Shown: positions 24,217-31,164 of the stretch, in pieces
How the letters are laid out: every line of letters starts with the position of its first letter
Numbering within the stretch: position 1 is the stretch's first letter
NCBI GenBank assembly: GCA_017519415.1
Contig: JAFWSI010000053.1
Coordinates: 1 to 37,757 of the forward strand
Length of the DNA: 37,757 bases
Origin: Ruminococcus sp.
GTDB taxonomy: Bacteria; Bacillota; Clostridia; Oscillospirales; Ruminococcaceae
Direction of reading: 5' to 3'
Notes under the pieces: generated by a model
Databases searched by the model: none
Told to the model about the DNA's origin: nothing
What the model saw: only the letters and a program-made list of their open reading frames with translations
Position numbers and translations under genes: made by a program

Positions 24217-25449
24217 TTATTTTCTTGAAGAGGAAACTTTCACCTCTCCGTTTTCATCATATCCGATTGATACAGTGACCGAAAGGCCGTCTGAACCACT
24301 ACTTTTATATCTTAGGTAGTTCTCATATGATTTTTGGGTTTCTGAAATTTTTTCAAGCACTATATTTGCAAATGGATAGATATCGTCTGCAGAGTTTATA
24401 AATAGTCTTGTACGGTCCTTTTCACTTTTCGACCCTTCAGTAAATGTTAGATCTGTAGCATATTTTTTTGAAAATTCTTCGAGTTTATAATCAATCAACC
24501 AGTATCTTAACTTTCCTTTAGTTTTAAACCGCAGCAGCTGATATCCAAGATATACTACATCGGTATATGTTGAACTCACATTTAGTTTTATGCTTTGAAT
24601 TTCATCAGATAGATCATTCCTCCGAACTATGTTACATACTACTTCCATTATTTCCTTATCAAACGAACTTGTTTTCAGTTCCTCTTGGAGTTTCTTTTCG
24701 CGTTCTTGATTATAGCAGTATTTATATAAAACCGAAGTTGTTTCACAATCGTCGAGTGCATTATGTGAACCAACGTCAACATTAAAATATTCTTTTATTG
24801 TTGTCAGCTTATGGTTATCTAAATTACTTAAGTATTTTTTGGAAAGCGAAAGAGTATCGATTACTTGGTTAGACAGTGTAATCCCTAATATATTATGATA
24901 ATTAATCTGTAAGAATCTCATATCAAAGCTTGCATTATGAATTACAAGAACTATATCTGAGATAAAGGAATGGAATCTGCTCAGAACATCGGATAATTCT
25001 GGAGCATCTGATAAGTCGCTATCAGTAATGCCAGTTAGTTTGGTTATATTAGCCGGAATTGGTTTATGAATATTTACATATTCGTGGAAAGAATCCATTT
25101 TCTCGTTATTCAAAAATTTAATAGCGCCAATTTCTATTATTTCGTTTTTACGAGGGTCTAACCCTGTTGTCTCTAAATCGAGTACTACATAGTCAGTCTT
25201 TAAAGTGTTGCATTTAGTATAAGTTGGCGTGAAGGTATCAGTCTCGGCCTTTGTCTCGATCTTTATAGGTGTTCTACTTACTGGGGAGTTAGCCTTTTCA
25301 AGATTATTTCGCTTTATCTCTTCATAAAGAGACTGATCTTTTTTTCGCTGTGCAATTTCTTGATTACGTTCTTTTGTAGCTTTATCATCTTTAATGATTT
25401 TTATAATACACAAAACGATTATCAGAATAGGAATTATAATATATAACAT
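24217..25449 (-). CDS. Membrane-anchored DEDDh 3'-5' exonuclease with extra C-terminal domain
   Basis: The 410-residue protein starts with one membrane helix (3-19, IIIPILIIVLCIIKIIK) and a charged helical stalk. Residues about 85-245 form a DnaQ/epsilon-type exonuclease: VLDLETTG (D91, E93), HNASFD (D176) and GSHNALDD (H229, D234), all catalytic residues kept. Residues about 260-385 (VVYLGYQLLRFKTKGKLRYWLID) form a domain I do not recognise. The gene is clearly richer in A and T than most of the genome. It lies 25 bases after the repressor gene on the same strand, so it should be made in the lysogen. A role in excluding other phages is inference. ATG 25449 follows AAAGGTGAG. Confidence 0.85.
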   Translation of the reverse strand: MLYIIIPILIIVLCIIKIIKDDKATKERNQEIAQRKKDQSLYEEIKRNNLEKANSPVSRTPIKIETKAETDTFTPTYTKCNTLKTDYVVLDLETTGLDPRKNEIIEIGAIKFLNNEKMDSFHEYVNIHKPIPANITKLTGITDSDLSDAPELSDVLSRFHSFISDIVLVIHNASFDMRFLQINYHNILGITLSNQVIDTLSLSKKYLSNLDNHKLTTIKEYFNVDVGSHNALDDCETTSVLYKYCYNQEREKKLQEELKTSSFDKEIMEVVCNIVRRNDLSDEIQSIKLNVSSTYTDVVYLGYQLLRFKTKGKLRYWLIDYKLEEFSKKYATDLTFTEGSKSEKDRTRLFINSADDIYPFANIVLEKISETQKSYENYLRYKSSGSDGLSVTVSIGYDENGEVKVSSSRK

Positions 25450-25474
25450 GCATCTCACCTTTTTCTAATATGAG

Positions 25475-25945
25475 TTATCCAATATCTTCTTGCTTATAAA
25501 TCTCTTCGTTTTGTTCAGTCAATAATTCTGCTCTGCCTATAAGCTCTCCTTGCTGAGTAAGTGTTAACTGCCGGAAAAGAGTCAGCATTCTTATTTCATT
25601 ATCTGTTGCAGCAGAAAACACTTCAACTTTTTCAGCTATCTTCTTTATTTTTTCGCTCTCGCTGTTCTCGGCGGGGGCACTTTTTTCTTCGTAAGGTTCA
25701 CGCCCCATCGGAACATCGTATCCCATTAGCCACGCTTCGTTCACATTAAGAGCAAGACCAAGAATGGAAAGCTTGTGTTGTTTCGGCTCAACTTTGCCGT
25801 TTACGTATTGGCTCAAATCGTTCTTATTGAGTTTTACATTGTACTTAATGCAGTAAGGTTCTGCTAAAAGTAAGATGTCAATTTGTTTCAATCCACGTTG
25901 GCTCATTACTTGCCTGAGCCGTTCTGCGGTAGTATATTTTTTCAT
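25475..25945 (-). CDS. CI-like lysogeny repressor (XRE HTH) without peptidase domain
   Basis: The 156-residue protein has an XRE-type helix-turn-helix in residues about 7-75 (TTAERLRQVMSQRGLKQIDIL, NKNDLSQYVNGKVEPKQHKLSILGLAL). The C-terminal half is helical and acidic and has no S24/LexA-type Ser-Lys protease, so it is unlikely to cleave itself after DNA damage. ATG 25945 follows AGGAGGAGA. It is divergent from the Cro-like gene across TTCAA-N5-TTGAA operators, which it presumably binds. Confidence 0.9.
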   Translation of the reverse strand: MKKYTTAERLRQVMSQRGLKQIDILLLAEPYCIKYNVKLNKNDLSQYVNGKVEPKQHKLSILGLALNVNEAWLMGYDVPMGREPYEEKSAPAENSESEKIKKIAEKVEVFSAATDNEIRMLTLFRQLTLTQQGELIGRAELLTEQNEEIYKQEDIG

Positions 25946-25968
25946 GGTCATCTCCTCCTTTCAAAAGC

Positions 25969-25997
25969 ATTATAACATAGCTTGAACAAAAATTCAA
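25969..25997 (-). promoter_or_regulatory. Repressor promoter (leftward)
   Basis: On the minus strand TTGAAT (25997-25992) and TATAAT (25974-25969) are 17 bases apart. The -35 sits in a degenerate operator-like stretch TTGAA-N6-TTCAA (25982-25997), which suggests self-regulation. It drives the repressor, exonuclease and probably the 116-residue gene. Confidence 0.7.
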
Positions 25998-26014
25998 GGG
26001 TATAATGAAAAAAA

Positions 26015-26031
26015 GTTCAAAAAAATTGAAG
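26015..26031. promoter_or_regulatory. Operator between repressor and Cro-like genes
   Basis: GTTCAA-N5-TTGAAG has the same half-sites and spacing as the sites at 26075-26091 and 26326-26342. It lies just upstream of the -35 of the rightward promoter. Confidence 0.7.
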
Positions 26032-26038
26032 AAACCTA

Positions 26039-26067
26039 TTGACAACATGAAAAATCTGTGATATAGT
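26039..26067 (+). promoter_or_regulatory. Rightward early promoter (PR-like)
   Basis: TTGACA (26039-26044) and TATAGT (26062-26067) are 17 bases apart with an extended -10 (TGA before the hexamer). It lies between two operators and reads into the Cro-like gene and the early region. Confidence 0.85.
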
Positions 26068-26074
26068 GTAATTA

Positions 26075-26091
26075 GTTCAAGGGAATTGAAC
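26075..26091. promoter_or_regulatory. Operator at the start of the rightward transcript
   Basis: GTTCAAGGGAATTGAAC is a perfect dyad with 6-base half-sites around a 5-base centre. It overlaps the expected transcription start of the rightward promoter, so bound repressor would block it. Confidence 0.8.
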
Positions 26092-26115
26092 AATACAAAG
26101 AAAGGAGGTGCTGCT

Positions 26116-26340
26116 ATGCCGTATGATTATTCTAAGCTCGACGGGCTTATTACCGAGAAGTGCAAAACGAGAGCTGCATTTGCCGAAAAAATGGAGCTTT
26201 CCGAGCACAGCGTATCCGTGAAGATGAACGGAAAAAGAGGCTGGACACAGAAAGAAATAGGCAAGGCGTGCGAAGTTTTAGGCATTAAGTCGGAGGACAT
26301 ACCTACTTATTTTTTTAAACTTGAAGTTCAAGGGACTTGA
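26116..26340 (+). CDS. Cro-like HTH regulator
   Basis: The 74-residue protein is almost entirely one XRE/Cro helix-turn-helix domain (LITEKCKTRAAFAEKMELSEHSVSVKMNGKRGWTQKEI). It is divergent from the repressor, directly downstream of the rightward promoter, and would help the switch to lytic growth. ATG 26116 follows AAAGGAGGTG; the TTG at 26086 is inside the operator and is rejected. Its last codons overlap another operator (26326-26342). Confidence 0.88.
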   Translation: MPYDYSKLDGLITEKCKTRAAFAEKMELSEHSVSVKMNGKRGWTQKEIGKACEVLGIKSEDIPTYFFKLEVQGT

Positions 26341-26342
26341 AC
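26326..26342. promoter_or_regulatory. Distal operator at the end of the Cro-like gene
   Basis: GTTCAAGGGACTTGAAC matches the main operator except in the centre and spans the stop codon of the Cro-like gene. It could support looping with the upstream operators or act as a roadblock. Confidence 0.65.
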
Positions 26343-26389
26343 TGCACTGCACCCGCCTAACCGCGGGAGAAGGAGGGAGAGGTGAGGAA

Positions 26390-26545
26390 GTGAGCGAAAA
26401 GAAAAAAGCAGTACCCGAGGCACTGCAAAATAACGATATAAAAAATAGTATTAAACGCAGCGGTTTTGCGGCACGTTTGGCTCTGGCCGTGAGTATAATA
26501 TCGCTTATCGGTCAGCTGATATTCTTTTTATTGAGATTTGCCTAA
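26390..26545 (+). CDS. Small single-membrane-segment protein
   Basis: The 51-residue product has a charged N-terminal half (VSEKKKAVPEALQNNDIKNS) and one C-terminal membrane helix (LALAVSIISLIGQLIFFLL). GTG 26390 is chosen for the nearby AGGTGAGG; longer readings back to 26321 start inside the preceding gene. Its end overlaps by 4 bases the convergent leftward membrane protein. Unknown function. Confidence 0.55.
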   Translation: MSEKKKAVPEALQNNDIKNSIKRSGFAARLALAVSIISLIGQLIFFLLRFA

Positions 26546-26877
26546 AGTAAGTTGTGCCCTGAAAGATAGGACAATGCTGCTATAAGTAAAGAAATCAACG
26601 AAATAATAAGTGCCGCGTAAGAGATAAACTTGTTTCTTCTCAACTCGTCGTGAATGTCAAAATATTGCTCATAAGCGAGTTTACCGTCGTTCGTAATAGT
26701 ATATTTCTCGTCAGAGCGCAGTGCGGAATTGACTGAAGGTTGATCAGTATATTCAACAAGGCCTTTGTCCAGCAGAAGATTGGCAGTACTTTCTTCAAGA
26801 TGCAAAGGACCTTTCCTGATCAGCTTGCGAAGCAGCTTCGCTTCGTCACGAGTAATATTCAAATTGATTTCAGACAC
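26542..26877 (-). CDS. Winged-helix protein with C-terminal membrane anchor
   Basis: The 111-residue protein has an N-terminal winged-helix-like part (ITRDEAKLLRKLIRKGPLHLEESTANLLLDKGLVEY, then YTITNDGKLAYEQYF) and one membrane helix near the end (AALIISLISLLIAALSYL). It is read against the early genes from its own promoter (26901-26929), which suggests expression in the lysogen. GTG 26877 follows GAAGGGGGTG. A membrane-tethered regulator or exclusion protein is possible; this is inference. Confidence 0.7.
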   Translation of the reverse strand: MSEINLNITRDEAKLLRKLIRKGPLHLEESTANLLLDKGLVEYTDQPSVNSALRSDEKYTITNDGKLAYEQYFDIHDELRRNKFISYAALIISLISLLIAALSYLSGHNLL

Positions 26878-26900
26878 TTTTACACCCCCTTCCCGAGTAC

Positions 26901-26929
26901 ATTATATCACGGGCGGGGAAGGAATTCAA
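26901..26929 (-). promoter_or_regulatory. Leftward promoter of the winged-helix membrane gene
   Basis: On the minus strand TTGAAT (26929-26924) and TATAAT (26906-26901) are 17 bases apart, with GTGA before the -10. The same layout recurs at 27925-27953. Confidence 0.7.
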
Positions 26930-26941
26930 GGAGGGAGAGAG

Positions 26942-27172
26942 ATGAAGATCGAAGACCATGAATTGCTGCCTTGCCCTTTCTGTGGCGGAGAAGCGAAGAT
27001 GCTTCGGGCAGCGTTTGAAAATGAAGAAATTGCAGCCAAATATGCCAATTGTGTCGGGATACGCTGTACCAAATGTCTTGTTTCTACGATTCCGCTCAGT
27101 GAAGAAGACGCCGTAAAGCTGTGGAACACGAGAGCCTTAGTGATATCCGTGGATCTGGCCAAAGACAAATGA
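26942..27172 (+). CDS. Lar-like zinc-ribbon protein
   Basis: The 76-residue protein has LLPCPFCGGEAKM near the start and IRCTKCLVST later, a two-CxxC zinc ribbon typical of the Lar restriction-alleviation-like family, and ends the domain with DAVKLWNTRA. The family name comes from a protein that eases host restriction; this role is not shown for phage copies like this. AAGGAGGGAGAG precedes the ATG. A second member is at 34416-34616. Confidence 0.8.
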   Translation: MKIEDHELLPCPFCGGEAKMLRAAFENEEIAAKYANCVGIRCTKCLVSTIPLSEEDAVKLWNTRALVISVDLAKDK

Positions 27173-27181
27173 GGTGAGAGA

Positions 27182-27385
27182 ATGATCTATTTTCATGTAA
27201 AGTGCTACAGCCCGTTGAGACACAGGTATGAAATTAAAGTTATCCGTATCGACAGAGACACGGTGGAAAGTCTCAACGAGAGAGATCTTTGGCATAAGGT
27301 TATAGACCGGTTTTACAGCAATTATGTGGTGAAGGAATGTCTTTTTTTGGTATCGATTGAGGCTGTAGAGGGCAAATGGGAATAA
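27182..27385 (+). CDS. Small early protein of unknown function
   Basis: The 67-residue product is mixed basic and hydrophobic (MIYFHVKCYSPLRHRYEIKVIRID) and may be a small beta-rich protein. No family is recognised. GAGGTGAGAG precedes the ATG. It overlaps the start of the 54-residue membrane protein by 10 bases. Confidence 0.65.
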   Translation: MIYFHVKCYSPLRHRYEIKVIRIDRDTVESLNERDLWHKVIDRFYSNYVVKECLFLVSIEAVEGKWE

Positions 27386-27540
27386 TTTGTTACATCATTT
27401 TTGTAGTCGTTGCGATAGGTGCAGCAATTTTCTGCTATAAAAAAGACCCCGATTACCTCGGGGCCTATATACCGTATGAAATATTTGTTTTTGCGATGAC
27501 TACTTTATTTTGGATTGTGGGCGGTCTTTTTGATGTTTGA
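27376..27540 (+). CDS. Small two-helix membrane protein
   Basis: A 54-residue reading frame encodes two hydrophobic helices (IICYIIFVVVAIGAAIFCY and IFVFAMTTLFWIVGGLF) joined by a short charged loop KKDPDYLGAY. ATG 27376 is inside the end of the preceding gene (overlap 10 bases), so it would be translated by coupling. Its 3' end overlaps the convergent leftward gene by 36 bases. The small size and topology resemble phage exclusion or holin-like proteins, but this is not proven. Confidence 0.55.
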   Translation: MGIICYIIFVVVAIGAAIFCYKKDPDYLGAYIPYEIFVFAMTTLFWIVGGLFDV

Positions 27541-27900
27541 ACCGCTTACGCTTTCAGAAAGAAGCTTCGCGATATCAGGCAGCACCCGCTTAGCTGATTT
27601 CCGATCATTCAAGGCGATATATCCGTACAGCGCATCGAGATCCGGCCAGATCTCACGCGGAGCATAGAGATATATTGAACAGATCGAAGCTCCGAGCTCA
27701 GTTTCAAGCACTTCCGACTCATTGACAAGGTATTTGCTGATGTTTGAAACAAACTCGTTGATGACTGCGATGCGCTTCTCCGTGTACAGCTCAAGCCTGC
27801 GCATCTTTAAGGCGTGGCGGTTGTTGAGGTGATTTGCCACCAGCGGAGAAACGATAGCAGAGATCGCAGCGACCAAAGCAACAATAACTGTTGTATCCAA
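27505..27900 (-). CDS. Membrane-anchored helical protein, leftward
   Basis: The 131-residue protein has one N-terminal membrane helix (TTVIVALVAAISAIVSPLVA), then NNRHALKMRRLELYTEKRIAVINEFVSNISKYL, a long helix rich in charges. TTG 27900 is preferred: GGGAGGTGA is then well spaced, and proteins of this type commonly begin MDTT-like. GTG 27909 would add three residues. It has its own promoter (27925-27953) and faces the early genes, as does the gene at 26542. Unknown function, possibly expressed in lysogens. Confidence 0.7.
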   Translation of the reverse strand: MDTTVIVALVAAISAIVSPLVANHLNNRHALKMRRLELYTEKRIAVINEFVSNISKYLVNESEVLETELGASICSIYLYAPREIWPDLDALYGYIALNDRKSAKRVLPDIAKLLSESVSGSNIKKTAHNPK

Positions 27901-27924
27901 ATTTATCACCTCCCTTCCGTGACC

Positions 27925-27953
27925 ATTATATCACGGACAGGGGCGGAATACAA
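27925..27953 (-). promoter_or_regulatory. Leftward promoter of the 131-residue membrane protein
   Basis: On the minus strand TTGTAT (27953-27948) and TATAAT (27930-27925) are 17 bases apart with GTGA before the -10. The block matches the one at 26901-26940, down to the AAGGAGG on the other side that serves the rightward gene. Confidence 0.65.
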
Positions 27954-27965
27954 GGAGGTGAGAGG

Positions 27966-28130
27966 ATGGCAAGCATTTCAAGAACTATCCGCCGCGGCAT
28001 AATTTTCCGGGCGATGAACAAGCAGCAGCGCCAGCAGTGGAAAATTGTACACGGCGGCGATAAGAGCATCTACAGGAAGCGGAAAGGAGGCAAAAGGAAT
28101 GAAGAAGCAAAAGTTTATAACGTCCCTTGA
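27966..28130 (+). CDS. Small basic early protein
   Basis: The 54-residue product is strongly basic (SISRTIRRGIIFRAMNKQQRQQWK) and could bind nucleic acid. No family is recognised, though similar small basic proteins are frequent in clostridial phage early regions. AAGGAGGTGAGAGG precedes the ATG. It overlaps the next gene by 32 bases. Confidence 0.6.
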   Translation: MASISRTIRRGIIFRAMNKQQRQQWKIVHGGDKSIYRKRKGGKRNEEAKVYNVP

Positions 28131-28308
28131 GGACATTCCGGTCTTCGTAGACGTGCCATATATTTGCGACCTGCTCCAGCTCCACGAAAACACAGTCCGG
28201 CGGCTGATTCAGAACGGTAGTATCAAAGCCGCCAAGATCGGCAGGACGTGGCGCATCCCGAAGAACGAGATCGAGAGGATCTACAACGAAGGAGGTGACT
28301 ATTCATGA
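28099..28308 (+). CDS. Excisionase-type (MerR-like) HTH protein
   Basis: The 69-residue protein contains PYICDLLQLHENTVRRLIQNGSIKAAKIGRTWRIPKNEIERIY, the winged helix pattern of excisionase-family DNA-binding domains. It could be the excisionase partner of the integrase or an early regulator; the distance from int makes this uncertain. ATG 28099 follows AAAGGAGGCAAAAGGA. It ends with an ATGA overlap into the next gene. Confidence 0.8.
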   Translation: MKKQKFITSLEDIPVFVDVPYICDLLQLHENTVRRLIQNGSIKAAKIGRTWRIPKNEIERIYNEGGDYS

Positions 28309-28568
28309 GTGATGAAACCAAAGCGGGCGTTGTGGCCATTGTTTGGCTGGTGGTCTTCGCGATATTTGCCGTCGAACCCACCGTGATCAAGGCGCTGATC
28401 ACTATCTTCGTTACGATAGTCGAGCTGATCTACTGCAAGCACGACGTCGAGAAGGAGCAGCTCCGCAAGCGCGATAGGAACATCCGGGAGCGGGCTTCGG
28501 AGAATTTTCGCCGCGAGCTCGAAAACCACACCTACACCAAAGACGAAATCATAGGAGAATGGAAATGA
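28305..28568 (+). CDS. Small membrane protein with charged tail
   Basis: The 87-residue protein has two hydrophobic segments (VVAIVWLVVFAIFAV and IKALITIFVTIVELIY) followed by a Lys/Glu/Arg-rich tail (DVEKEQLRKRDRNIRERASENF). It starts in an ATGA overlap with the excisionase-like gene, so the two are co-translated. Function is unknown. Confidence 0.65.
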   Translation: MSDETKAGVVAIVWLVVFAIFAVEPTVIKALITIFVTIVELIYCKHDVEKEQLRKRDRNIRERASENFRRELENHTYTKDEIIGEWK

Positions 28569-28960
28569 GAGTACTGCTGGTAACACCAAAGAACTATCTC
28601 AAGGAGATCGAGATCGGCAGGAAGTTTAACGACCTGGAGTATGTCGTACACGGTATGCCCATGATAGCCCGGAAGGGCGAGGACTATATCGTCATCGTGT
28701 CGGCAATGGCCGAGCACGTCATACGCAACCACAACGAGATCGCATCAGCTCTCGCCGAGGCCGCCGTCTACGGCAGAGCCGTCATAATAGGAGCCAAGGG
28801 CGAGACCTGGTGCGACCTGTCAGACCGCTGCATCGAGAAAATACACGAAAGGAAAGCAAGGATATGCCAATTACGAAATATAAAGCAGAGTGCGACAAAG
28901 CGCTCGAAAGGATCAAAGCCGAAAGCGAGATCCCGAAAGGAAAAGAGCTCCCGCCGCTGA
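28565..28960 (+). CDS. Early protein of unknown function
   Basis: The 131-residue product has an alpha/beta first part (VLLVTPKNYLKEIEIGRKFNDLEYVVHG, then EDYIVIVSAMAEHVI) and a very basic C-terminal tail (ATKRSKGSKPKARSRKEKSS). The tail reads over the first 97 bases of the next gene in another frame, an unusually long overlap. It starts by overlapping the previous gene by 4 bases. No family recognised. Confidence 0.6.
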   Translation: MRVLLVTPKNYLKEIEIGRKFNDLEYVVHGMPMIARKGEDYIVIVSAMAEHVIRNHNEIASALAEAAVYGRAVIIGAKGETWCDLSDRCIEKIHERKARICQLRNIKQSATKRSKGSKPKARSRKEKSSRR

Positions 28961-29196
28961 TAGACGACGAGAGCTCAGAGGAGTCAAAGGCAATTAACGT
29001 ACATGATTATCATACAGCATTCAGAGAGATTTGTCAAGGGGCAAATCTCATAAATCTTTTAGAAGACTGGATCGACAGCTTCATCGCTGATATTTACAAC
29101 AATCAGTCCGAGGACTGGCAGCACGGTTACGACACCGGGGAAAAGCTCACAGAGCTGAGACAGCTGATCGAGAAAGCAAAGGAGGGCATGGCATGA
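28864..29196 (+). CDS. Acidic early protein of unknown function
   Basis: The 110-residue protein is helical and acidic (MPITKYKAECDKALERIK, then LEDWIDSFIADIYNNQSEDW). ATG 28864 follows AAAGGAAAGCAAGG; a start upstream at 28810 would lie deep in the previous gene. It ends in an ATGA overlap with the PcfK-like gene. No family recognised. Confidence 0.65.
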   Translation: MPITKYKAECDKALERIKAESEIPKGKELPPLIDDESSEESKAINVHDYHTAFREICQGANLINLLEDWIDSFIADIYNNQSEDWQHGYDTGEKLTELRQLIEKAKEGMA

Positions 29197-29561
29197 GCAT
29201 AGGAATAGGATCCAACCACTACGAAGTTGCTATGAAGAAGCTCGACGTAACGCCCAAAGGCCTCAACAGATATGAGTCTGCCGTCTGCGATCCGGTCCGG
29301 GACTGCCTCAAAGACTTCTGCTCCCAGAATGACGAGTTCGCGCAGGCCGTCGCCCAGGGCGGCACCTTCAAAGACTGCCTCAGCGCCTGTACTAAGGGCA
29401 TCGGGCAGTCCTGCTCTGATCTCGAAGTTTATAAGAGAGCTGTACAGTTTTATTTCAAGGGTGCGGACGTTCACATGGAGCTGAAAATCGACCTCGGAGA
29501 CGCCGGCTTCTCCGATAACAAGAGCATAGGACTGTCACTCGACAGTCTGCTTGATTTCTGA
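29193..29561 (+). CDS. PcfK-like protein
   Basis: The 122-residue protein is of the PcfK type, named after a gene of the Enterococcus plasmid pCF10 and frequent in clostridial phages; the core is LSACTKGIGQSCSDLEVYKRAVQFYFKGADVHMELKIDLG. It starts in an ATGA overlap and lies 10 bases before the PcfJ-like gene, the usual pair. Function is unknown. Confidence 0.75.
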   Translation: MSIGIGSNHYEVAMKKLDVTPKGLNRYESAVCDPVRDCLKDFCSQNDEFAQAVAQGGTFKDCLSACTKGIGQSCSDLEVYKRAVQFYFKGADVHMELKIDLGDAGFSDNKSIGLSLDSLLDF

Positions 29562-29571
29562 GGAGGGCGCC

Positions 29572-31164
29572 ATGAGCTATTTCGATGAACCATATCTGAA
29601 ATATGATGTCCTTAGCCTTGATCCTGATGAGGAGGAATTCATAAGGGCAAATTATATGCCGCACTTCCTGTTCTACCGAAGGATGAACAAGCGGGATATA
29701 GACTTCTACTGCACGGCCTGCACCAACAGGCAAGTTGACGACAAGAGCATATTCTCGGGAGCCTCGGCAGCACTGAAACACAAAACGAAAGGCGTCTGCC
29801 CGATCTGCGGCACCGACGTCCAGTTCCGTCAGATGGACTACGGGCGCCGGACATATCAGTACTGGGACAACTTCGTACTCGTCCGCCCACAGTCAGAAAA
29901 CGAAGTACACCTCGAGTGTGTCGGCGTTAGGCAGTATTTTGAGGAAGATGATATGATGCCGAGGCTGGAGGCGTTTCACAAGCAGCAATATATTTTACGC
30001 CCCGGCAATATAACGAGATACGGCTTGAAATGGGAATGGGGATGCGAAAGCTATCAGTGGGCAGAGGTAAAAAAGATCAGCGAACCGCACTTTTTCTCTC
30101 TGCCGTATTACAACTACTGCCTTAATAATGGATATTATTTTATCGGAGAAGAAAAACTCCGGAGCACATTCTTACGATATGCATTTGGCTGCATTTCAAG
30201 TGTACCTCGCAATACCGTGCAATACCTCTGCAAATTCGCGCAGCATCCAAACCTTGAATATCTGATGCGCGGCGGATTCGAGAATATAGGCCGAGCCTTA
30301 TCTAAGGGCGGATGCGGTATATACATCAACTGGAAGAGCAACGATCTGAAGAAGATGCTGCGGCTCAACAAATCCGAGTTGGAGCTGTTCCGGGAATGTG
30401 AAGTCGATCAGTATAGGTCATACATCATTCTCCGCCGGAAACTCGGTCTCAGCTCGGATAAAGTGTTCAAGTATTACCAGCACTTCGGAACCGAGCAAAG
30501 CATCCAGTACTTGGACGCGATATGCAGCACCGCCAAGACCGCCTGGAAACCGATCATGGACTACGTTCTCAAAGTCGTTAGCAAAAATAAGGACATCCGG
30601 GATCATCAGGCACTGCATGATTACTACGACTATGTTCGGGAGTGCGTAAAGCTGGAATATGATCTCAATAGCAGGATAGTGCTGTTCCCGAAAGACCTGT
30701 ATGAAGCGCATCAGCGAAATCAAGCGGCGATCAAGGCTGTTACCGATGCCATGTACGAAACCGAGCGCAAAAAGGCCGATGAACAGCGTGGATATCTCGA
30801 ATATGTTGACGACCAGCGCGGTCTTGCTGTGATCCTCCCTTCCAATCTGGAGGATATAGTCTACGAGGGAGCAACTCTTGAACATTGTGTCGGCGGATAT
30901 GCTGACCGTCATGCTTTGGGCACTCTGCATATAGTATTCCTCCGTCGGCTCGACGATCTCGAAACGCCGTATTACACTATGGAGATCAGTACCAGCGGCA
31001 GGATCGTCCAGTGCCGAGGATTCAGAAATAACGCTGAATCGAGAGGCGGCAAGCCTAAACCCCAGGAGATCATAGATTTTGAGCGGGATTATCAGCGGTA
31101 TCTTATAAAAGCAATGGTCGAGGCCAAGAACAGGAAGCGCAAGAAAGCGAGGAAATCAGCATGA
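29572..31164 (+). CDS. PcfJ-like protein
   Basis: The 530-residue protein has an N-terminal zinc-ribbon-like set (C47, C50, C76, C79), a helical middle, and the PcfJ domain near the C-terminus with LEHCVGGYADRHA (H438, C439) and YYTMEISTSGRIVQCRGFRN. PcfJ proteins occur with PcfK in plasmids and phages; their biochemical role is not established. ATG 29572 follows GGAGGG. It overlaps the next gene by 4 bases. Confidence 0.85.
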   Translation: MSYFDEPYLKYDVLSLDPDEEEFIRANYMPHFLFYRRMNKRDIDFYCTACTNRQVDDKSIFSGASAALKHKTKGVCPICGTDVQFRQMDYGRRTYQYWDNFVLVRPQSENEVHLECVGVRQYFEEDDMMPRLEAFHKQQYILRPGNITRYGLKWEWGCESYQWAEVKKISEPHFFSLPYYNYCLNNGYYFIGEEKLRSTFLRYAFGCISSVPRNTVQYLCKFAQHPNLEYLMRGGFENIGRALSKGGCGIYINWKSNDLKKMLRLNKSELELFRECEVDQYRSYIILRRKLGLSSDKVFKYYQHFGTEQSIQYLDAICSTAKTAWKPIMDYVLKVVSKNKDIRDHQALHDYYDYVRECVKLEYDLNSRIVLFPKDLYEAHQRNQAAIKAVTDAMYETERKKADEQRGYLEYVDDQRGLAVILPSNLEDIVYEGATLEHCVGGYADRHALGTLHIVFLRRLDDLETPYYTMEISTSGRIVQCRGFRNNAESRGGKPKPQEIIDFERDYQRYLIKAMVEAKNRKRKKARKSA

